This document shows, piece after piece, positions 56,501-64,000 of a DNA stretch of 64,000 nucleotides. The stretch lies in contig JASAMV010005458.1 in the NCBI GenBank assembly GCA_030248065.1, forward strand, positions 1-64,000, read 5' to 3'. Numbering within the stretch: position 1 is the first letter of the stretch; every line of letters starts with the position of its first letter. The notes under the pieces were generated by a model. That model did not search any database and was not told the DNA's origin. It saw nothing but the letters and a program-made list of their open reading frames with translations. Position numbers and translations under genes: made by a program. This stretch comes from Rhynchonema sp. JSB1_4. Lineage: Eukaryota; Nematoda; Chromadorea; Monhysterida; Xyalidae.

Positions 56501-57741
56501 AAGGCAGTCACCATGTATTTGTGCGTGTTTTGAATGCCGATGTAACTGGCTGCCTGTTCCATCTTGTGCAGCACTGCCTGCAGCACTTCAGTCGACAGTT
56601 CACGAGCCGTACACGCCAAGTACAGCACTCGTGTGTTTTCGAACATTTTGGCCATGCCCCGATATGAGTTCGGCACAGCGCACGGCTCATTGGTGTTTGC
56701 AGCATTGCACGCACCATCCCAGCCCGTGCGCATCGGGTCCAACATAGCCAGATGGTGATTCGGCATTCGTTTGTTGACCGAGATCACACCCGGTTTCATG
56801 GCATCGAACCAACCGATTTTGTTGTTCTTGGTATCGCGACCAAAGAAACCTTTTGTGGCCACGGTCATGTGGTCCACTTGTCGCAAATCGGTATTTTTCT
56901 CACGTTCGATCTCACTGAACGGCACTGGCAGCATGTGCCCGGTCGACAGAGCCTCCTGACGCTCCTCATAGCGCCGGCTGATGTTCAAACCGTCAACCGG
57001 TTTGTGGCGTTGTGCGCGTCCGAACAGGTCCACCTGACCAATGTGCAACACTTTGCACAAACGACGCAAACGCAACAACGGGCTGCCTGCAAACACGCCC
57101 CGCAACCAGTCACTGTGGATGCGGTCGGGCTGTTTGTCATTCACCATCACCATTGGTCGATTCAGTGGGTCCGGGTCCCAAAAATTCACCTCTGACGACC
57201 CGGGGGCCCGGTCCATCTTGCGGTACTGTTCCAGTTTCAGACCCAGTCGGTGCAACGGCTCACCGCTGAGCGTCACAGTGCCTTGTGGTGTCTGGAATTT
57301 CATCACACCAGCACCTTGCGAGTTAGCAACACTCGCACCTGGGGCAGGTTCATGTGCCCCGGCACTGGGATTCGGCACCACTTCCATCTGAGTCTCGGTG
57401 CCCGCACTGGCACCTGCGGTCGAACTGGAACTCGTTGTCACCGGGTCGGTGTGGGTGACGGACTCCCCGGCAGCAGCCTGCAGCTGCTCCTGAGTCACTT
57501 CCATGTCAGCCTCTTCACCACCGCCCAACAAAGCCTCTTCTTGCTCTGCAGTCAACCCCGTCTCACCTGGATCTGCGCGTTTTCGAGACCTCGATCTTTT
57601 GTCCCGTTTGCTCATCTCGGCTCGCCTCTTGCTGTCCAACGATGTTGTTGTTTTCACAGCGCTTGACGTCACAAAATCGAATGCGATAAAATGATAGCAG
57701 CAATCGAATTTTGACTCTGCAAAAGTGAAATGAAACATCAT
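50530..57741 (-). CDS. Giant intact 2403-codon ORF of unknown family
   Basis: The ORF is uninterrupted for 7.2 kb on the same strand as, and downstream of, gypsy Pol. The ATG at 57613-57615 (MSKRDKRSRSRK) is a more natural start than the first ATG. Residues to ~150 are low-complexity. A long globular region of ~1400 residues follows, without recognisable polymerase, protease, helicase or nuclease motifs. Two Cys clusters may bind metal: CCVRCTADVYW...CCNPQC (~1800-1825) and GICAVCAHSHTKC (~1990-2003). The last ~250 residues hold an RGG block, a Gln-rich coiled stretch (MQQMQQQIASLQEQL) and an RS-rich end, typical of RNA-binding tails. No signal peptide or membrane helix was seen, so it is not an obvious envelope. 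It could be a structural (capsid or nucleoprotein-like) product of an element or an integrated RNA virus. That is inference; I do not recognise it. Confidence 0.75.
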   Translation of the reverse strand: MMFHFTFAESKFDCCYHFIAFDFVTSSAVKTTTSLDSKRRAEMSKRDKRSRSRKRADPGETGLTAEQEEALLGGGEEADMEVTQEQLQAAAGESVTHTDPVTTSSSSTAGASAGTETQMEVVPNPSAGAHEPAPGASVANSQGAGVMKFQTPQGTVTLSGEPLHRLGLKLEQYRKMDRAPGSSEVNFWDPDPLNRPMVMVNDKQPDRIHSDWLRGVFAGSPLLRLRRLCKVLHIGQVDLFGRAQRHKPVDGLNISRRYEERQEALSTGHMLPVPFSEIEREKNTDLRQVDHMTVATKGFFGRDTKNNKIGWFDAMKPGVISVNKRMPNHHLAMLDPMRTGWDGACNAANTNEPCAVPNSYRGMAKMFENTRVLYLACTARELSTEVLQAVLHKMEQAASYIGIQNTHKYMVTALKGIVTLEYGARAQNTSAKITMMYNLIMSWYQCMLAARRPLGVIKQVIVVDSYDHFVEFTKIAMRARRMLGGAMIDAEFDHFQSTDFDTSFFTALKKKTKSANELLMHMCMEKWGVLPYWTTHEVIHTTTEEWCDYDILVLLQVAFFTGVVWIIEAGCVNKPGSDEPCDEFKQLFCDDPSVNDLQNAGVFYMHGTHDQDRRNRKHGDQVAFARAFGCDMSAIVFDSRKLPMSMSMNEEHGGPSHQMMTLGTLHIMRDSHTMKAQKDKMRRYTSSTYLENKPCDFAYTAGEVPGADMYHAGWLDRMHMGNLNDESTQCKYWYAAQDVQEGIDCMYVLAVCDPKRYDDEIMRPLRGSLQTMLQFVESGRLTNPLTCMNGVEAPDVLLNARDDFKQDLKQQPIAWRENEAPVDLVLATVLHCAKSFSKILTDEMTATNKPLDRQQVELRIVEVGREFCNLAGAKISTAVMGTRDPSKVPTTALLLEAGDLMLQYYLRSVHVCCELMQPISTVGVEDSLNTAGERDPMACFALLNHAAESRLAGPLYMNVMKPNVYKRSLYRSGAPVEEFRSPYIAIDSQGLTEPFDSTPVMYFATSDNSNYTQLVCNHVAVALCSSDQAQEYKMHMWTGFEIDPEINVPLVCGNAYVLASAAGRLNEQPAMLESKRTAAITNDRVEFGVPEIDFMKPIEHTQHMSMILASDAMSDYLETSKLPFLSGERYTTTVQLAYATLALKYDNQTVVPQSVGNVHLLHMKKPRLLKDCVPTSKQDSVSDQDEERKLFRLRYNQTRTKVPAKWYKKTGGAVHQKVVTDADLKELNFAFFVLHDLRYGHHKRLHNPLSRGYMSMPAKTEELKRVTVCGIYMQLAGHLKNLPAYQFNRQTDWPPRYTGDSPRLPLGSLEELGSSLQAALALADNSIRHEQNEPTCGLSAYSVRKMAQALVNKTDAGEVVFTTAEPDDQAADSCAERLRKARQTMPQRESEFGLVTFEQFKLKWDDIPQSKQDVKAWVDKARTLIERVSQSAEPAGSEVTLYHLYLVFMMAQAVDKEIWQAEGEEMLRLCDILNAQITAMKHRLKPMPLTDPLSAPNTPTIFGRPTQSNIEAHADCLIGMHMAQAFALPPGVPTSYQTIVDLLNHASPPVRDWAKQVISLCGKRYQTIVRAQAEDDTTVAYKLLQSAGDLMNCEPQETVNMLQRSYQQLRTFEAQRRMIGDEPVHGGELAMEEPEASPLPQAEADDVDSVNEPPSQGSGEIRSDSDGFEALHEEIYAQMADDVVWYDPTLKPEYRVSLKFLKPRSQIYIRVMDEYNLVDPLSRGLTHGHYEGRPYSQFAVQLNPDKEGLSAKERVSGWNKLTLQEQLNMAKYPTMPPNTGVKMNLYDMPAVPWVVFQSIKCCVRCTADVYWNDDAQQDECCNPQCYEPMLDDATREVIEPSQFQGTIQQYQSTIGTPARHANIGSMWYQVYTGRYLGVWTSKMVECRTALIRIVDMMIELRQRNHHLTFMLSPKPIGDLNELEAWIDEFYETNGHGPVKVADVMMGTSNLDNKLEAPTKLRGAKLNYQNLTLLDSFVSKLPYPWTGKNIGICAVCAHSHTKCPWGDFYAQLWYEDRASGQRYRLLAGSEMRLVYFSRIFAAYLWWNAKESCYQITPPMEPWPSNDLMACDKLTRPDGNWVSVEDIEDYLGGVAKSADWEDARLVTEIDDYRSHVDPTQLDQTNYMKFLTHLLRLGQSQEQEGGGRPTSTQSAHDVQRPREEQPVRPASHGTVATTSSSATAGLAMYDDNDIPPRRGFPAKGQGRGRSRSRKPWHARQPRGGGGSASGGRGGGRGGRGGRGPLSGPNLVPLGGGAAMQQMQQQIASLQEQLRQQQPQQQVIYPPQQQQQQPQQRAQFPPAGYRTKQVYQPLPAGQAPNVSGAAGPSGWGQQGPQGPPAMGRSKRAKQQSASREPDEARPSSAKRRDQRGDRSKSRDPRFGRGGHQSRRDEHDQGGAGMSSGMQH

Positions 57742-58832
57742 TTTGTGCTGTCACGCACAAACATCACAGCAAAATAAACGCGCGAGCGGACAATGTGGGC
57801 TGCCGCAATTCTTTTCACAAGCCGCCTCGACCGGCATAATGGCTTTTTAAGTGCTCCCCGCACAACAGCGTCAGCCACACATCGCGTGAGCGATCTGCAA
57901 GCCAAATTCACGGCTCTCAAAAGGAACGCCCTCTTTCTGGCCTCAAAATGTGGAACTGCAACACTGCAGCCGTTCGTGGCCACAGACAGAACGAATAAAT
58001 GGGTGCCTCAGTGACTGAGACTGCCGGGCCCGGGGGTAGTACTCCCCCCAGAGCCCTTTCAACCCAGTCCTAGGCAAAACACGCCCAAAAATTAATGTTC
58101 CGCCCGTTTTCACAGACTGCCACAGCAGAAATAGCCGTTTTCCTTACAATTTTGAGCCGAAACGTGGGCAAAACGTTCGGGCCGGAGTGGCCAACTCCCG
58201 GCCTTTCGGGGTTTTTCGACCTCGCACGTCTGCGGAAACGAAAAACAGAGCAAAACTCAGCTCCCCCCCCAGTTGCGCAACACCAACGCAACTTTTCACA
58301 GGCTTTTGCGGCATTTCAGTGGCATCGGCCCACCTCTCCCTGCGATCCAGCGGGATTCCTGCGATCTAAAACGTTATTACAAACAAAATGAGAAAAGCAA
58401 AATGCGAAACGAAAAGGAATATTCATCGTCCTTTTTCGCAGAATTTCTCTTTCTTTGTTTTGCAATTTACGGTCCACGGACCGTAAAGTCTCGTTTCGGT
58501 GCGTCACTTTCCATGCGTCTGGGGTCACCACACCTGCAGTGGGGATAACGCATTCGCACATGCAAACAAAACATGGCGCACGTAAGCGCCAACAAAACAG
58601 AACTGAAACATCAGTTAGTTCAACGCAAAAAGGCTCGTTTCGACAGAGCCAACGCAAAATTTAACGAAAATAACAGACACAGCCCGAGCAAAGGGCTGGT
58701 CAAACATAAAATAACGTGGCAAACGCAACAAAATAAAGTCAAACTCAAACATAACGTATAAAATGATAAAATTATAAGCAAAATAAAATGTGTACTATAT
58801 ACAATATGTACAATTTTGCTCCTCCGTCAGAG
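57742..58832. other. Interval between pol and the giant ORF
   Basis: Non-coding as far as visible. It holds the pol 3' motif (58803-58815) and TACGGTCCACGGACCGTAAAG (inverted TTTACGGTCC/GGACCGTAAAG, ~58468-58490). An LTR of the pol element would be expected here, but no partner repeat exists in the window to prove it. Confidence 0.4.
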
Positions 58833-61800
58833 TTACTGCTCCGACGCGTCCGTGCCCCGCAAGTTGTAGCGCGCATTCGACTTTCTGCCGCTTTTCACAA
58901 CTTGCTTCAGCTGAAACTTCTGCGTTTCGGGCACATACACAACCGAGTGACCAGTCCACACCTGTTCATGCGAAATCTCGTCAGCGCAACGCGAGATTTT
59001 ATCGAGATTCACTGTGAATCGCTGGGTATCACCCTCATCCAGCCGATACACCTCGATCGTGTTGTTTCTGAACACGCGCGTCACCATGAACGGACCGGTG
59101 TGACTGCGAGCGAACTTGTAGTCCTCGCCTTTGGCCACTTTCGGGTCATACACCCAGACCCGTTCACCAACCACAATCGGTTTCAATTTCGCCTCGGCTT
59201 TGGCGCTCATTCGTTTGTGCCTGAGCTCGACTTTGTCCAGTCCGAGCTGCACTTCGCGGTAGATTTCGGGAATCGAGCGCACCATTCGGGTCACATAGTC
59301 CGGATTGTCATTGTACTTCTGCAGTACACATTCGTCAAACACCGTGTTGGCCGGCAGACGCATCGGTCGACCATGCTCGACGAAGAACGGACTCAGACCG
59401 GTGCTCACTTGTGGCACGGCATTGTAGTACAGAAGCACCATCGGCAGCACTTCGTCCCAGTCACTGTTGCCAGGCGGCAGCGCGCGCGCCAGCATGTTGA
59501 TGATCGTCTGATTGGCTCGTTCAACCAAGCCATTGGACTGGGGGTGGTATGTGGTCGTCACGTTGTGCTTCACACCAAACGCGACATTTATGCCCTCGTG
59601 CAGTTTGCCTGTGAACTGTGCGCCCTGGTCTGTGACGCACACGCGCGGCACGCCGTGTTCACGAATGTACTGAATGTACATATCAATCACGGTCTCAGCG
59701 GCCATGTCCGGCATCGGATAGGCATTGACGTACTTCGAAAACGCGTCAACCAGGACCAGCAAATAGACATTGCCCCTTGACGTCATCGGCTTCAACGTCA
59801 GAATGTCCATGTGCACTCGTTCGCTCGGCGCGAACGTTCGTTCCAACGAACCAATCGGCGGTTTCAGCCGTCGATGCTGACCCGACACAGTGGCACAGTC
59901 AAAACACGATGCGTAGTGTTTGGACGCGTCCTTTAGCATTCCCAGCCAATGGAACTCGCGCCTCAGCCACATGGTCATCTTATCGACGCCGAAATGACCA
60001 CCCAGTTCATGCACCTCCTTCAGCAGGTCCTGTTGCATGCTTTTCGGCACACACAACTGCACTCGACCACCTTTGTCATACACGTGCCGAATGATGTTTG
60101 TGTCGTCCACAAAGTATTCACCGAAATGCTTTTCGATGTACTTGTCAAATTCGGTTTCCGGCTCGGGCAGCGGTTTCAACGGATGCTCCAGCTTGAGCTT
60201 CAACCGCGCCAAGAATTCATCGCCGGCTTGTTGTTCGATGATCTTGTCACGAACATCGGTACTGACCTCTTCGGTCGTTTTGCCGGTCAGCTCGACGTGC
60301 ATGTCATTCGCGTCAGGCACGTCATCGTTCTCTGGGATCGTCGTCAGCGACGGTGCCTGTTTGATGCGACGTCGACGCATGCCGACTTTCATCACCGTGA
60401 CGTTCTCGCATTCGTCACGCAATTGTCTGAGGTCCGCCTCTTTCGTGATCGGCAGACAGTCACCATCAGACGCGCAGTCACAGCGCACTTTGCTCACGTG
60501 CGCCACGAGATCACCCTCGTTTTCGGCTTCATCGAACAGCTCATCGACGTCAAACTCGATGTCGTCATCGTCAAACTCGTCGTTCGACCAATAATCCGAG
60601 TCACAGTCAGACTCGTCAGCAGCACACGAATTCACAGCCACATCAGCAGGCTCGGCAGAGTTCTTTTCCTGCCATTCGATCGCCTGCTGTTCGGACTCTT
60701 TGATCATTCGATCGATCTCGTTCCGAAACCAGTTGGCACGATCGATCTTGTCTTGCGGATCGTGCAGATCTTTTGGAATTCGGCTGAGGCAGTCGGGCAC
60801 ATGATTGCCACGACCGGGCGTGTACACCACTTTTGGGTTCATCATCGCGATGCTGGTGACCCACTTTTCGACACGCTTGTTGCCTCGCATGCGCTGATTC
60901 ATGCAATCCTGCATGGCAACATGGTCAGTCACGACCAAAATGTCATGTCCACGCAGATAATTGTCGAACTTGTCCAGAGCCCACTTGATGGCCAGACATT
61001 CGAGTTCGGTCGCGCTGTAATTCGACTCAGCGGCGTTGGTGGCGCGTGATGCATAGGCCACCGGATGCAGTCTGTCATCCGAACCGATCTGTTCGAGCAC
61101 AGCACCCAAGCCAGCCGAGCTTGCATCCGTGCGCACCACCCATGGTTTATCCATGTCGGGATAGACCAACATGACGGGTTCACTCGTCAATCTGCGCTTC
61201 AACTCTTTGAACGCTTCATCCTGCTGCTTGGACCAGCGGAATTGTTCATCGACCTTCATCAGTCGGTTCAGCGGCGATGCGATCTTCGAACAGCCGGGAA
61301 TGAACTGTCGGTAGAAGCCGACCATTCCCATGAAGCGACGCACGCCCTGTTTGTTCACCGGCGGCTTCATGTCACAAATTGCCGCCACTTTGTCCGGATT
61401 CGGGCGAATGCCCTCGGCGTCCAACACGAAGCCCAGATATTTGACTTCGGACTGCAGGAAGTTGCATTTCTTCGGCTGCATCAGCAAGCCGGCCTCTTCC
61501 AACCGTTCAAACACACGTTTCAGCACCTCCATGTGCTCCTCGACAGTCTGGGTCGCGACAATCACGTCGTCCAGGTACACGAACACCCGTGTGTCAAAAT
61601 CGCGGAACACACGATTCATGATGCGCTGGAACACCGGCGGGGCGTTCGACACGCCCATCGGCATCATATTGTACACAAATGTGCCGAACGGTGTTGAAAA
61701 TTGGGTCTTGTGTTTATCATCGGGATGAATACGGATCTGATGGAATCCTGAGAACAGATCCATCGTGCTGAAGACCCGTGGCTTGCCAGCGCCAATCAAA

Positions 61801-62525
61801 CCGAGTATTTCCTGCGGTCGTGGCAGGGTGTATTTGTCTTTGATCGTGATCGCGTTCAATTTGCGATAATCAACGCAAATTCGCAGACTGCCGTCTTTCT
61901 TTATGATCGGCACGATCGCGAAGCACCAATCACTGTCTGACGGTTCAATAATGCCGGTGCGCATGGCCTTAACCTCAGGCGATGGGGGTGTCGGTTCAGT
62001 GAACTCGCGTTCGATCGGGTTTCCGGCCCGAATCGACTCGGGATCTGGATTCACGCAGCCGAAAGGCTTGCAGATCGGCACATCACTGCGCACTTTGTAG
62101 TTGTCAGGTGTGTACATTTCGGCATTTCGAGGCTCGGGCATTCGACAGCAGTTGGCGGCCATCATGCCAACCAACTCTTCGGCATTCATTCCCAACATGA
62201 TGTCCATGTCCGAGTCGTTGCGCAGATTAACGGCAAAAGCCAGAAAACTGTATCGAGGTTCGTCCTCGACACCAACGATCACGCGCAACATCACAAACGG
62301 ACCGGACATTTCGCTTGCCATTGCATTGTACGACGTCAAACCGACCTCAGGCAAGTGGTCAAGTCTGGGCACTCGATAGCCCCATTGCCGTTCCAAGTCC
62401 TGTAGTGCCTGATGATTGATGATGATGATATTACAGCCGGAATCAGCCAGCATTCGTGAGGACGTCCCCTCAACGAAACCATGCACATAGGACCGAAACG
62501 CACCCGTGCGTTTAGGCCAACGCAC
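58833..62525 (-). CDS. pol: Ty3/gypsy Pol: protease, reverse transcriptase, RNase H, integrase
   Basis: Intact 1230-codon frame; the start listed is a GTG. The frame is open ~58 nt further 5' (CPPYEQCKW) before reaching repeat DNA, so the true N-terminus is lost. Retropepsin-like LADSGC at ~28 uses DSG rather than DTG. RT (~190-380) has FSTMDLFSGFHQIRI and VYLDDVIV (~316). RNase H has RTDASSAGLGAVL (~467), LECLAIKWALD and VVTDH. After a very acidic linker (~640-665) comes integrase with an HELGGH...CFDC zinc site (~832-878), Asp in MDILTLKP (~904), Asp in VTDQGAQF (~966) and Glu in GLVERANQ (~1003). A GPF-type module (HTGPFMVTRVF) and a basic tail follow. All catalytic residues are present. 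It belongs to the same family as the Gag ORF at 885-4571. Confidence 0.95.
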   Translation of the reverse strand: MRWPKRTGAFRSYVHGFVEGTSSRMLADSGCNIIIINHQALQDLERQWGYRVPRLDHLPEVGLTSYNAMASEMSGPFVMLRVIVGVEDEPRYSFLAFAVNLRNDSDMDIMLGMNAEELVGMMAANCCRMPEPRNAEMYTPDNYKVRSDVPICKPFGCVNPDPESIRAGNPIEREFTEPTPPSPEVKAMRTGIIEPSDSDWCFAIVPIIKKDGSLRICVDYRKLNAITIKDKYTLPRPQEILGLIGAGKPRVFSTMDLFSGFHQIRIHPDDKHKTQFSTPFGTFVYNMMPMGVSNAPPVFQRIMNRVFRDFDTRVFVYLDDVIVATQTVEEHMEVLKRVFERLEEAGLLMQPKKCNFLQSEVKYLGFVLDAEGIRPNPDKVAAICDMKPPVNKQGVRRFMGMVGFYRQFIPGCSKIASPLNRLMKVDEQFRWSKQQDEAFKELKRRLTSEPVMLVYPDMDKPWVVRTDASSAGLGAVLEQIGSDDRLHPVAYASRATNAAESNYSATELECLAIKWALDKFDNYLRGHDILVVTDHVAMQDCMNQRMRGNKRVEKWVTSIAMMNPKVVYTPGRGNHVPDCLSRIPKDLHDPQDKIDRANWFRNEIDRMIKESEQQAIEWQEKNSAEPADVAVNSCAADESDCDSDYWSNDEFDDDDIEFDVDELFDEAENEGDLVAHVSKVRCDCASDGDCLPITKEADLRQLRDECENVTVMKVGMRRRRIKQAPSLTTIPENDDVPDANDMHVELTGKTTEEVSTDVRDKIIEQQAGDEFLARLKLKLEHPLKPLPEPETEFDKYIEKHFGEYFVDDTNIIRHVYDKGGRVQLCVPKSMQQDLLKEVHELGGHFGVDKMTMWLRREFHWLGMLKDASKHYASCFDCATVSGQHRRLKPPIGSLERTFAPSERVHMDILTLKPMTSRGNVYLLVLVDAFSKYVNAYPMPDMAAETVIDMYIQYIREHGVPRVCVTDQGAQFTGKLHEGINVAFGVKHNVTTTYHPQSNGLVERANQTIINMLARALPPGNSDWDEVLPMVLLYYNAVPQVSTGLSPFFVEHGRPMRLPANTVFDECVLQKYNDNPDYVTRMVRSIPEIYREVQLGLDKVELRHKRMSAKAEAKLKPIVVGERVWVYDPKVAKGEDYKFARSHTGPFMVTRVFRNNTIEVYRLDEGDTQRFTVNLDKISRCADEISHEQVWTGHSVVYVPETQKFQLKQVVKSGRKSNARYNLRGTDASEQ

Positions 62526-62554
62526 CCACTTGCATTGTTCGTACGGCGGACAAT

Positions 62555-63420
62555 AGCGCGAGTTGTGATAGTACCAAAAAAATTAATATGGTCCTAAATT
62601 AGAGCCAAGGCGTTTATGAAACATTTATGACCACACAGCACACAAAGAACATGCCAAACCAGATCGGTATTTTAATTTCAATGTGCGGTGGTAGGGTCAA
62701 AATTTTTTACCTTTCAGCCCTCCGGGCCATATATATACGACCAAAACCAATCTCATTGAAACTTGGCACGGTAACTGGGTTTGGTCCAAAACACTTACGG
62801 CCAAGAAATTTTTTCCCCATATCAGCTCCCTGTCTGAGCCCGGGCGGCCAAAAGTTGAGAAGTAGGGAGCCGACCTCCACACAATAAAGTTGAAATATTC
62901 GGTGCGTTGCATGAGTTCTTGCTATACCAATTAACGTAGTTTTTTACAAACGCTTGGGCTTTTATTTGGTGTCACATTCAATCCGATGGCACTACCATAG
63001 CTCGTGCTATGTTGCCAAGAAGACTCAAATTTGACAGAAAATTTTTTCAGGTGTATTTTTGGACCACTTGCCATCCAAATAAAGGTAAACCATCAATGTG
63101 GCCAGAAAGCCCCATTACCAGCCCAATAATTCGTTTTGGTTTCAATTTTTGATGCACGATCAGTCTCGAGAGAAGTTAGCTCAATTGTGACCGGTCTCCA
63201 TTTTTTTGGTCATATCCTGGTCATCAAATTTACCCTTGTCTGCAGCTTTTCTACATGATAATAATGTTGTGAACGTATTACAAATACAAATTCTGGTAGC
63301 AGTAATGCAGCTGTTTTCAGCACAATACAAAACAAACTCGGATCGCATGTAACTTTGATGTAACGGTTCATAAACGCATTTTTTCAAAAGGATCGGAATT
63401 TTCCACAAATTTTTGGCTGT
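62555..63420. mobile_element. Family A/E repeat fragments abutting pol
   Basis: GCGCGAGTTGTGATAGTACC onward matches the arm of family A (compare ~29545-29700). From ~62730 the sequence turns to the E-type arm (ACCAAAACCAATCTCATTGAAACTTGG onward, compare 36695-37480). The junction with pol at ~62553 removes the element's upstream part. Confidence 0.65.
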
Positions 63421-63429
63421 CGGGTATTT

Positions 63430-63677
63430 TTCCCATGCTCACATCAAACATCAGAGATCGGAAACAAGCTAGGTAAAGTCGGACACCGCGGCACCCTAAC
63501 GATTAAAAGAGGAACATTGTCAACAAGGACTTCCCTTCCAAAGCGGTTTCTTCAACCCAACGCAGAGTTGCCAACAGTTTTGTCCCTGTCTCGCTTGGTC
63601 TAACAATGTGGCGAAGTTGATAATCCACATGTACTCATGACCAGCGTTGTGAACTCTGAACCGCCACACCAAACGTA
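63430..63677. other. No recognisable feature
   Basis: Short single-copy-looking interval upstream (plus sense) of the tRNA-like gene. Confidence 0.4.
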
Positions 63678-63760
63678 TGCTCCCGGAAGGACTCGAACCT
63701 CCGACCTCCCAGCCACCAGGCCTGGACAGCCAGTTGCTCTACCAACTGAGCTACGGGAAC
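63678..63760 (-). tRNA. tRNA-like gene with an extended anticodon arm
   Basis: The minus strand gives acceptor halves GTTCCCG and CGGGAGC, D arm GCTC/GAGC, A box TAGCTCAGTTGG, T arm GGAGG/CCTTC and B box GGTTCGAGTCC. Between the D arm and the variable loop there are 27 rather than 17 bases. A weak stem ACTGG/CTGGG would leave CTGTCCA... with GTC as possible anticodon and about 10 extra bases, perhaps an intron or an insertion. Either an intron-bearing tRNA or a pseudogene. Confidence 0.6.
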
Positions 63761-64000
63761 GCGGTCTGGCTGCGGCTCAAAGTTGCACTTATACCCCTGC
63801 AACCGTGCAGACACACACTGCTTTGCACGCCACACGCTACACGTTGCGCTGGCTAGCAGACTTCCAGTCCACAGTTGTTTCAAAAAACAGTGTGTACAAA
63901 TTTAAGTCTGCAGATGCGGCGCGCTCATTCAGAAAAACTTTCAAATTTGTTTCCAGTGTTGGCTTATTTGGGGAACATATTTAGCATTCTCCGGTACGTC

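Noticed and set aside
58788..61049. Plus-strand ORFs of 330 and 366 codons opposite pol
   Set aside because: Antisense shadows of a well-identified Pol; no motif of their own.

Overview
The window looks like gene-poor, transposon-packed DNA from an invertebrate, most likely a nematode. Degenerate TTAGGC runs (the nematode telomere unit) occur near 6.83, 7.77 and 39.8 kb. Candidate introns are very short (35-58 nt) with GT-AG borders. The species cannot be named from the sequence. No complete, confidently identified host protein-coding gene is visible. There are a few host-like exons, one tRNA-like gene, and a dense set of nested mobile elements.

Left part (0-30 kb). A 1228-codon Gag ORF of a Ty3/gypsy-type element lies on the minus strand (885-4571). 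After it come foldback (MITE-like) elements, a miniature LTR-type element (6883-7746), Penelope-like remnants that carry a hammerhead-ribozyme-like motif (9555-10270), long TIR elements, several large microsatellites, a candidate three-exon membrane-protein gene (14441-15823) and LINE 3' ends (20.6-25.0 kb). Several insertions can be delimited to the base by target-site duplications: 8 bp (hAT type), 9 bp (Mutator type) and 3 bp.

Middle part (30-47 kb). A composite TIR element (31188-36665) contains a second miniature LTR element, which is itself interrupted by a Penelope-type foldback with an 11-bp duplication. At 40255-45385 lies a 5.1-kb element with ~500-bp terminal inverted repeats, flanked by TCTTG on both sides. 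It carries a 5'-truncated retroviral-type integrase, a penton-like minor capsid gene, a small basic protein gene and an intron-containing double-jelly-roll major capsid gene. It reads as a miniature Maverick/Polinton (adintovirus-like) that has lost polymerase, ATPase and protease but kept its capsid block, now with several frame breaks.

Right part (47-64 kb). About 1 kb of almost G-free, C-rich sequence is followed by two long minus-strand ORFs. One is an intact Ty3/gypsy Pol (protease, RT, RNase H, integrase; 58833-62525), cut off at its 5' side by a repeat. Downstream of it is an uninterrupted 2403-codon ORF of unknown family (50530-57741) with two Cys clusters and an RGG/Q-rich/RS tail. 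The C-terminus and 3' flank of the left Gag ORF match those of Pol, down to a 13-bp motif at the same distance from the stop. The Gag ORF therefore appears to be a Gag-only derivative of the same family, with the catalytic part of Pol removed in frame.

The main candidates for something undescribed are the 2403-aa ORF, the Gag-only derivative with a Pol tail, and the miniature capsid-bearing Polinton.
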